Positions 32,800 through 39,901 of a stretch of DNA of 39,901 nucleotides are shown one piece after another (positions within the stretch are counted from its first letter, which is position 1; each line of letters opens with the position of its first letter). A program made the position numbers and the translations under genes. The stretch covers positions 1 through 39,901 of the forward strand of contig NZ_MVOC01000020.1 in NCBI RefSeq assembly GCF_002043095.1. The letters run 5' to 3'. The stretch is from Mycobacterium sp. AT1. GTDB lineage: Bacteria > Actinomycetota > Actinomycetes > Mycobacteriales > Mycobacteriaceae. The notes under the pieces are model-generated. The model had not been told where the DNA came from and did no database searches. It saw nothing but the letters and a program-made list of their open reading frames with translations.

Positions 32800-33669
32800 T
32801 CACGAAACGAGACTTCGGAAGTGCTGCGACATCCTGGCGGCGTCCGGGGTGATGCCGGTGATCAGTTCGAACGCGGTGGTGGCCTGGTGCACGGCCATGT
32901 GTCCGCCGTCGAGAGTGCGGCAGCCGACGCGACGAGCGGCGGTGAGAAGCGCGGTGTCCAGCGGCCGGTAGACGATGTCGGCGACCCAGAGCCCCGAGTG
33001 CAGCAGGCTTTCATCGAACGGCAGGCCGGGGTGGTCGGCCATGCCGGTTGGCGTGCAGTGCACGACGCCGTCGGCGTGGGGGAGCAGTACGGCCAGCTTG
33101 TCGAAGTCCGCCGCGTCGACCCGTGCCTCGGGATGCCGGGCGGACAGTTCGCGAGCCAGCGCCGTCGCGCGGTCGACGTCCACGTCGACGACCACGAGGT
33201 GACTGGTGCCGAGGTCGAGCAGGGCGTGGCCGACGGCAGTGCCCGCACCGCCCGCGCCGAGTTGGACGACGTCACCGGTCGCGGCGTCGGGCAGTCCCTC
33301 GGCGAAGCCGGTGGCGAAGCCGGGCGCATCGGTGTTGTAGCCGACGGTCCTTGAGCCGTCGAAGACGACTGTGTTGACCGCGCCGAGGGTGGCGGCCGCC
33401 GCATCGACGTCGTCGAGGTGGGGAATGACGAGTTGCTTGCACGGGTGGGTGACGTTGAGCGCGTTGAAGCCGAGCGCGCGGGCCCAGCTCAGCACCTCGC
33501 CGATCCGATCGGGCGCGACGCCGATGTCGTTCAGGTCGACGGTGCGGTAGAGGTAGTCGAGGCCGTGGGCCTTGGCCTCGGCCATGTGCAGCGCCGGGGT
33601 GAGGGACGGGCCGACGCCGACGCCGACGAGGCCGACGAGGAAGGGTCTGTTTGCTGGCTCGGTTGCCAC
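32800..33669 (-). CDS. shikimate/quinate dehydrogenase (catabolic AroE type)
   Basis: The 289-residue enzyme has the AroE fold: the substrate-binding SLTP (22-25), the catalytic lysine K79 in NVTHPCKQ, D114 in NTDAPG and the cofactor loop GAGGAG (138-143). After the second strand it reads VVDVDVDRA, with an aspartate where NADP-dependent biosynthetic AroE has the NRT motif, so NAD is the likely cofactor, as in catabolic quinate/shikimate dehydrogenases. The start is GTG at 33669. It would oxidise shikimate or quinate to the dehydro compounds used by the QsuB-like enzyme. Its promoter carries an operator shared with that gene. Confidence 0.88.
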   Translation of the reverse strand: MATEPANRPFLVGLVGVGVGPSLTPALHMAEAKAHGLDYLYRTVDLNDIGVAPDRIGEVLSWARALGFNALNVTHPCKQLVIPHLDDVDAAAATLGAVNTVVFDGSRTVGYNTDAPGFATGFAEGLPDAATGDVVQLGAGGAGTAVGHALLDLGTSHLVVVDVDVDRATALARELSARHPEARVDAADFDKLAVLLPHADGVVHCTPTGMADHPGLPFDESLLHSGLWVADIVYRPLDTALLTAARRVGCRTLDGGHMAVHQATTAFELITGITPDAARMSQHFRSLVS

Positions 33670-33679
33670 TGTGCACCGC

Positions 33680-33708
33680 TCTCTAATGTACTAACTGGTA
33701 CGTACAAG
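33680..33708 (-). promoter_or_regulatory. promoter and TetR operator of the shikimate dehydrogenase operon
   Basis: On the minus strand TTGTAC (rc of 33702-33707) and TAGAGA (rc of 33680-33685) are 16 bases apart. The 24-base operator-like sequence at 33685-33708 starts AATGTACTAACTGG on the plus strand and ends TACAAG, filling the spacer. It shares AATGTA, AACT and TACA at equal spacing with the site at 34475-34498, so one repressor probably binds both. Confidence 0.65.
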
Positions 33709-33766
33709 AATTAGAGCAGTGTGGCGTGGGTCTCGTCAACCCTCGATTCGTGAGCGGGGTCTCGCG

Positions 33767-34423
33767 TCAGTGGGCGGTGAGCCAGCCGACGACGACGTCG
33801 CCGATCATCCTGCGCATGTGCGCGCGCTGCGTGAGCTCGGTGAAGTCGACGCCGAAGAGGAAGCCGAAGGTGTGCTTGTTGGCGACCTGGAAGACGCAGT
33901 AGGAGCTGATCACGATGTGGACGTCGAGCGCGTCGACGTCGGCGCGGAAGGCGCCCTGGTCGCGGCCGCGGGCGAGGATGTCCTCGAGCAGTGAGGTGGC
34001 CGGCTTGGAGATGGAGCGCAGTGAGTCGATGCGGCCGATGAACTCGCCGCGGTGGATGTTCTCGATCGAGACCAGCCGGATGAAGGCCTGATGGTCGAGG
34101 TGGTGGTCGAAGGTGAGCTCGGCCAGCCGGCGCATCGCCACCACGGGGTCGACGTGGTCGACCTGCAACTTCTGTTCGGCCTCGCGGATGCCGCGGTAGG
34201 CGTTCTCCAGAACGGCCAGGTAGAGGCCTTCCTTGCCGCCGAAGTAGTAGTAGATCATCCGCTTTGTGGTGCGGGTGCGCTGCGCGATCTCGTCCACCCG
34301 GGCGCCGGAGTAGCCCGATTCGGCGAAGACCTCGGTGGCGACGGCGAGCACCTCGGCGCGCGTGCGCTCGGCGTCGCGCTGCAGTTCCCGCTTCGGCTCG
34401 GGCCTCGACTCGGGTTGCGCCAC
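33767..34423 (-). CDS. TetR-family regulator of quinate/shikimate catabolism
   Basis: The 218-residue regulator has a TetR N-terminal domain (VLAVATEVFAESGYSGARVD, then RTTKRMIYYYFGGKEGLY) and a C-terminal helical domain. The GTG at 34423 is chosen because the longer open frame would run through the divergent promoter. It is divergent from the QsuB-like gene and lies 97 bases before the shikimate dehydrogenase gene on the same strand. The operator pair at 33685 and 34475 suggests it represses both units and itself until shikimate, quinate or a product binds. Confidence 0.88.
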   Translation of the reverse strand: MAQPESRPEPKRELQRDAERTRAEVLAVATEVFAESGYSGARVDEIAQRTRTTKRMIYYYFGGKEGLYLAVLENAYRGIREAEQKLQVDHVDPVVAMRRLAELTFDHHLDHQAFIRLVSIENIHRGEFIGRIDSLRSISKPATSLLEDILARGRDQGAFRADVDALDVHIVISSYCVFQVANKHTFGFLFGVDFTELTQRAHMRRMIGDVVVGWLTAH

Positions 34424-34469
34424 GATCGGCAGCTTACTGCGCGGCCGAAGACGTCCTCCGATCCAACCC

Positions 34470-34498
34470 TTCCGAATGTATGAACTATTTAGTACATT
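34470..34498 (+). promoter_or_regulatory. promoter and TetR operator of the qsuB-like operon
   Basis: TTCCGA (34470-34475) and TACATT (34493-34498) are 17 bases apart. The 24-base imperfect palindrome at 34475-34498 begins AATGTATGAACT and ends TAGTACATT, spanning spacer and -10. The outer six bases on each side (AATGTA/TACATT) pair perfectly. It is related to the site at 33685-33708. Confidence 0.7.
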
Positions 34499-34521
34499 GG
34501 AGTGTGATTGGAGGCACACCC

Positions 34522-36339
34522 ATGAAGACGTCCATCGCCACCGTGTCGATCAGCGGGTCCCTGGTCGAGAAACTGCACGCCTGCGCCGACGCGGGATTCG
34601 ACGGTGTCGAGATCTTCGAGCCCGACCTGATCGCCAGCGATCACAGCCCCGAGGAAATCCGCGGCCTGGCCCGTCGGCTGGGGTTGTCCCTCGACCTTTA
34701 TCAGCCGCTGCGCGACATCGAAGGCGTCGACGAAGCCACCTTCGCCGAGAACCTGCGCCGCGCCGGCGCCACCTTCGCCACCGCCCAGCGGCTCGGCATC
34801 GGCACCGTCCTCGTCTGCAGCAACGTGGCCACCGCGACGGTCGACTCCGTCGAGCACTCCGCCGAGCAGCTGCGCCGGCTCGGCGACGTCGCGGCCCGAT
34901 ATGACGTCAAGGTGGCCTTCGAGGCGTTGGCCTGGGGACGCTTCGTCGACGACTACCGGCGGGCCTGGCGCATCGTCGAACTGGCCGACCATCCGTCGGT
35001 CGGGGTCTGCCTCGACAGCTTCCACGTGCTCTCCCGCGGCCACGATCCGGCCGCCATCGAGGACATCCCCGCCGACAAGATCTTCTACCTTCAGCTCGCC
35101 GACGCCCCCTCGCTGTCCATGGACGTGCTCTCGTGGAGCAGGCACCACCGGCTGTTCCCCGGCGAAGGCGACTTCGACCTCGCGACGTTCGTCGCCCACG
35201 TCCTGAAGACCGGCTTCGACGGGCCCCTGTCGCTGGAGGTCTTCAACGACACCTTCCGACAGACCGACCCGGACCGGACCGCCGTGCACGCCCTGCGCTC
35301 GCTGGTGTGGTTGCAGGACAAGGTCGCCGACCTCCCCGGGGTAGGGCGTGGTGCGAGCCTGACCCCGGTGGCCGACGCCAAACCGCCCGTTGGCTTCGAC
35401 TTCGTCGAGCTCAAGGCGGAGGACACCAGCGACGTCGAAATCCTGCTCGAACAACTGGGTTTCGTGCCGAGCGGTCGCCACCGCACCAAGCCCGTGTCGC
35501 TGTGGACCTCCGGCGACGTCCGCATCGTGCTGAACGAGCATCAGGCCCGCGACCTCGCCCCCCACGTCGCCGCCGTCGGCCTGCAGGTACCCGACGCCGA
35601 CGCCACCTCGCGCCGGGCCGCCGATCTGATGGCGCCAACGGCGTACCGCCGGACCTACGCCGCCGAGCAGGCGCTTGGCGGCGCCGTCGCGCCCGACGGC
35701 ACCGAGTTCTTCTGGGTCACCGCGCCGCCGGCCGGATCCCCGCCGCCGTGGGTCGCCGAGTTCGAGAACGGGCTGCCGCCGGATGTGGGCTCGGCCCTGC
35801 GCCATGTCGACCACGTCAACCTCGCCGTGCCGTGGCAGACCTCCGACGAGGCCGTCCTCTTCCTGACCAGTGTCTTCGGCCTCGCCGCCGACGCACCCAC
35901 CGAAGTTGCGGGGCCGAGCGGGCTGGTGCGCAGCCAGGTCATGCGCACCGCCGACGGCTCGATTCGGTTGCCGCTCAACGTCGCACCCCAGGTGCTCGAG
36001 ACGGCCGACATGCCGCAGCACGTCGCGTTCGCCTGCACCGACGTCGTCGCCGTCGCCCGGGCGGCCCGGATGCGGGGTCTGCGCTTCCTGGCCGTGCCCG
36101 ACAACTACTACGACTACGTGGCGGGCCGATTCGGCGTCGACTCCGACACGGTCGCGGAACTGCGCGAGCTCGACCTGCTCTACGACCGCAGCCCCGACGG
36201 CACGTTCGTGCACTTCTACACCCGCACCGTCGGGTCGGTGTTCTTCGAATTCGTCCAGCGCGTGGGCGATTACGACGGCTATGGCACCGACAACGCCCCC
36301 GTGCGGTTGGCCGCCCAACGGGTGCGCTCTACCGGATAG
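34522..36339 (+). CDS. qsuB: 3-dehydroshikimate dehydratase with C-terminal HPPD-like domain
   Basis: This 605-residue fused enzyme turns 3-dehydroshikimate into protocatechuate. Residues 1-270 form the TIM-barrel dehydratase (MKTSIATVSISGSLVEKLHA; CLDSFHVLSRG; LQLADAPSL; LSLEVFND). Residues 285-600 form a vicinal-oxygen-chelate region like 4-hydroxyphenylpyruvate dioxygenase, with an apparently intact metal triad: H431 in HVDHVNLAVP, H500 in MPQHVAFAC and E576 in VFFEFVQR. The fusion is that of Corynebacterium QsuB. The ATG at 34522 has GGAGG upstream. An antisense open frame of 862 codons opposite is a composition artefact. Confidence 0.9.
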   Translation: MKTSIATVSISGSLVEKLHACADAGFDGVEIFEPDLIASDHSPEEIRGLARRLGLSLDLYQPLRDIEGVDEATFAENLRRAGATFATAQRLGIGTVLVCSNVATATVDSVEHSAEQLRRLGDVAARYDVKVAFEALAWGRFVDDYRRAWRIVELADHPSVGVCLDSFHVLSRGHDPAAIEDIPADKIFYLQLADAPSLSMDVLSWSRHHRLFPGEGDFDLATFVAHVLKTGFDGPLSLEVFNDTFRQTDPDRTAVHALRSLVWLQDKVADLPGVGRGASLTPVADAKPPVGFDFVELKAEDTSDVEILLEQLGFVPSGRHRTKPVSLWTSGDVRIVLNEHQARDLAPHVAAVGLQVPDADATSRRAADLMAPTAYRRTYAAEQALGGAVAPDGTEFFWVTAPPAGSPPPWVAEFENGLPPDVGSALRHVDHVNLAVPWQTSDEAVLFLTSVFGLAADAPTEVAGPSGLVRSQVMRTADGSIRLPLNVAPQVLETADMPQHVAFACTDVVAVARAARMRGLRFLAVPDNYYDYVAGRFGVDSDTVAELRELDLLYDRSPDGTFVHFYTRTVGSVFFEFVQRVGDYDGYGTDNAPVRLAAQRVRSTG

Positions 36340-36361
36340 CACCCACCGGACGGTGGCGCCA

Positions 36362-36380
36362 CCGGGGACGACATCCCCGG
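36362..36380 (+). terminator. small GC hairpin after qsuB
   Basis: CCGGGGA (36362-36368) and TCCCCGG (36374-36380) form a 7-bp stem with loop CGACA in the 63-base gap after the qsuB-like stop. Just before it, CCACC/GGTGG can also pair. There is no T-run, so it may attenuate rather than end transcription into the next gene. Confidence 0.4.
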
Positions 36381-36402
36381 GGCGGCGACCCAGACTTGAG
36401 CC

Positions 36403-37089
36403 ATGCATCGGGATCAGCGCATGGCGGTCGTCGTCGCCGCGGTGCTGACCTTCGGTACGGGCGTCCTCGACGTGCTCGTGCTGGCGCGCCTCGGCGGCGT
36501 GTTCGCCAGTGTCATGACGGGAAACCTGGCGCTGATGGGGCTGGGCCTGGCCCGGGCCGACGTCACCACGATCGTCCACACCGTCGTCGCCGTCCTCAGT
36601 TACGTGGTCGGCGTCGCCGTCGGCAGCGCGGTCACCGGGTCCCGGGAGCCGGGCCACCCGGTGTGGCCCCGCCGCGTCACCGCCGCCCTTGCCGTTCAGC
36701 TGGCATTGCAGTTCGCGCTGGCCGTGGGCTGGGCCCTCACCGGAGGCGCCGCCGTCGGCGGCGTCCAGATGGCGCTGCTGGCGACCGCAGCGGCCAGCAT
36801 GGGTCTGCAGGGGGCGGCGGTGCGCGGTCTCGGCGTCACCCTCGCTACCACGTACCTCACCGGCACGCTGACCGGACTGATCGCCAACCGCACGCTGTCG
36901 AAGCCGTCGCGGGCCGACGCCGCGGGGGTGGCGGCGCTGATCGCGGCGGTCGCCGGCGCCGCCTGCGGTGGGCTGACACTCGCCACCGTGCCGCTCGTCG
37001 CGCCCGTGTGGTGCCTGGTTTCGGTCGTCACCGTCATCGCCATCGCGGAGTGGCGTCACCGCGACTCCGCCCACCACGTCTCACAATGA
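36403..37089 (+). CDS. YoaK/DUF1275 family membrane protein
   Basis: The 228-residue protein has about six hydrophobic segments and the DUF1275 pattern: AAVLTFGTGVLDVLVLARLG GVFASVMTGNLALMGLG near the N-terminus, then ASMGLQGAAVRGLG and TTYLTGTLTGL. The family is widespread and of unknown function, probably transport. It follows the qsuB-like gene in the same direction, and its stop overlaps a possible upstream start of the fumarase gene. Whether it belongs functionally to shikimate use is uncertain. Confidence 0.82.
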   Translation: MHRDQRMAVVVAAVLTFGTGVLDVLVLARLGGVFASVMTGNLALMGLGLARADVTTIVHTVVAVLSYVVGVAVGSAVTGSREPGHPVWPRRVTAALAVQLALQFALAVGWALTGGAAVGGVQMALLATAAASMGLQGAAVRGLGVTLATTYLTGTLTGLIANRTLSKPSRADAAGVAALIAAVAGAACGGLTLATVPLVAPVWCLVSVVTVIAIAEWRHRDSAHHVSQ

Positions 37090-37109
37090 ACCGTCGAAGG
37101 GAGAACGTC

Positions 37110-38572
<1,463 letters not shown>

Positions 38573-38573
<1 letters not shown>

Positions 38574-39823
38574 TGCAGACCGACGGGGCCGGCGCGGCGG
38601 ACCCCGCGCCCGACCTCGTACTCGACGCGGCCGCGGTGTTGTATGCCGGCGGCCAGTCCACCGGGATGACGTTGGCCGCCGTCGACCGGTTGAACAAGGG
38701 GCTCGGCACCACGGGCACGCTGGTCCCCACGTGGGCGTCGCTTCAGCTCGTCGGCCCACGCGGCGCCGTCCGTGTCGCCGCTGGTTCACCGACCGGCCTG
38801 AACATGCGGCGGGTCGCCGCGACGATGGCAGTCGTCGACCGAGCCCAGGACGGTCCGCTCGACGCCGCTACCGTAAGCGACGAATTGGCCTCGGCCAGAA
38901 TGCAACCCATCTCGAACACGCTGATCTTCAGCGGAGCCTGCGCCACCGGGGCGGGCGCCCTCGCGGTAATCTTCGGGGCACAGCATCCGGCCGTGGTGCT
39001 GGTCGCCGCCCTCAGTGCGGCACTGGGCGGGCTGGCCCGACGAGGTGTCGGGAGACTGCACGGCGAGGCGCTCACGCAGGCGTTCGTCGCGGCGTTGATC
39101 GCGGGTCTCGTCGGTGTCGTCGCCCATCGTTTGCACGTGGCCGACGCCACCGGCCTGGTGGTGCTATGCCCGGCGATGGTCCTGGTGCCGGGACCGCACA
39201 TCCTCAACGGCGCGTTGGATTTACTGTCACTCCGGGTGTCGTTGGGTATGGCGCGGCTAGGCTTCGCGGCACTGGTCCTGACGGCGGTTGCCACCGGGCT
39301 CATTCTCGGGCTCGCCGTGGGCGATCTCGACATCGCAGTGGGCCAGTCGGGCGTCCCGGTTCCCTTCGGTGTGGACGTCCTGGCGGCTGGCGTCGCGGCG
39401 GGCTCCTATCCTGTCTTCTTCTCGATGCCCTACCGGATGATCGTCTGGCCGGTGGCCGTCGGAATGCTGGTGCACGCCGCCCACTGGTGCGCGCTCACGG
39501 TGTGGCACGTCGACGTCGCGACCGCTGCGTTCGTGTCCGCGCTCATCGCGGGCGTCCTCCTGGTGCCGATCGCGCATCATCTGCGAATGCCGTTCGCGGC
39601 CATCGGTTTCGCGTCCGTGGTGGCGTTGGTTCCTGGCGTCTACGTGTTCCGGATGCTCAGCGGGCTGGCGAAGTTCGCCTACGCCCCCACGCCCGATCTG
39701 CTGACCGCACTCGCCTCGGACGGGGCGGTGGCGGCGCTGATCATTGCCGGGTTGGCCTCTGGGCTGGCGTTGCCGATGCATGCCTACGCCGTCGCGACGG
39801 CGAATCGGGTGACGCGGGTCTGA
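38573..39823 (+). CDS. ThrE-type threonine/serine exporter family protein
   Basis: The 416-residue protein is a full-length ThrE fusion. A soluble N-terminal part with LYAGGQSTGMTLAAVDRLN is followed by about ten membrane segments in two sets, the YjjP-like and YjjB-like halves that are separate proteins in enterobacteria. VLCPAMVLVPGPHILNGALD and VVALVPGVYVFRMLSGL are the repeated PG-containing signatures. Corynebacterium ThrE exports threonine and serine; here the substrate may be another small acid. The ATG overlaps the fumarase stop by one base, so it is translationally coupled to fumC. Confidence 0.87.
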
Positions 39824-39862
39824 CGCGGGTCTCTTGTCGGACCCCGCTTCTATGATGGTGGT

Positions 39863-39901
39863 ATGTCCAGGGCGACAGCGGCTTTGAGCTCGAAGGAGCG
39901 C
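39863..39901 (+). CDS. possible 5' end of a gene cut by the window edge
   Basis: An ATG at 39863 opens a frame MSRATAALSSKER that runs off the end of the window. Thirteen codons are too few to assign a family. The short gap after the ThrE-like stop would suit a new transcription unit. Confidence 0.25.
   Translation, partial: MSRATAALSSKER

Noticed and set aside
34489..37077. Minus-strand open frame of 862 codons opposite qsuB and yoaK
   Set aside because: The translation is low in complexity (G, D, V, R, H rich), has no family motifs and lies wholly antisense to two clear genes. It is what high-GC codon bias produces on the opposite strand.
35133..37109. In-frame extension that would make the fumarase 1146 residues long
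   Set aside because: It overlaps qsuB and yoaK in another frame and shows no domain. The ribosome site before 37110 and normal FumC length support the short form.
39824..39862. Terminator after the ThrE-like gene
   Set aside because: GCGGGTC and GACCCCGC can pair only with a bulge and no T-run; too weak to call.

Overview
The window is high-GC actinobacterial DNA, most likely from a rapidly growing mycobacterium (Mycolicibacterium or a close relative). This rests on content: a mycothiol-type maleylpyruvate isomerase (DinB-like) protein, a remnant of an F420-dependent oxidoreductase, a DUF2236/MpaB oxygenase, actinobacterial MazEF, and a QsuB-type fused 3-dehydroshikimate dehydratase. GTG starts, ATGA/GTGA gene overlaps and putative leaderless promoters fit the same group. 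No rRNA, tRNA, CRISPR array or intact transposase was found.

Layout. (1) 1-7756: a segment bracketed by two direct copies of a ~200-230 bp repeat (321-520 and 7401-7630), each built round a 55-bp near-palindrome. It carries a small unknown protein, a YdcF-like protein, a divergent LacI regulator facing a lyase-DASS transporter operon with a LacI-type operator and a strong terminator, and a HAD-fold protein. (2) 7757-14735: a patchwork of a DinB-like MPI protein, an IS110-type transposase remnant, a PhyH dioxygenase, a small unknown protein, an MpaB-like oxygenase, an NTF2-like/SDR operon divergent from a MerR regulator, and two gene fragments. (3) 14736-25414: a catabolic island under a TetR repressor. 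One arm is tetR-acyl-CoA ligase-citryl-CoA-lyase-like. The divergent arm is MaoC hydratase-hydrolase-MFS-ALDH-ADH-flavin dehydrogenase of the tricarballylate type. Two perfect GAACGATCGTTC palindromes mark the two promoters. (4) 25645-30451: an AraC regulator divergent from a cupin dioxygenase-MFS-ADH-SDR operon. (5) 30623-31152: a MazEF toxin-antitoxin pair. (6) 31395-38573: a quinate/shikimate catabolic locus (MHS transporter, shikimate/quinate dehydrogenase, TetR regulator, QsuB) followed by a YoaK-like protein and class II fumarase, then a ThrE-like exporter to 39823. The last 39 bases may open another gene.

How the parts fit. Three or four separately regulated modules each pair one transporter with oxidoreductases and a lyase, hydratase or dioxygenase. 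Each looks built to import one small organic acid, alcohol or (hydro)aromatic compound and feed it to central metabolism. The quinate/shikimate module can be assigned with fair confidence (shikimate/quinate to 3-dehydroshikimate to protocatechuate). The TetR island resembles the ligase-hydratase-lyase logic of itaconate degradation with alcohol and aldehyde oxidation steps added, but its substrate is unknown. All functions are read from sequence motifs; no database search was possible.
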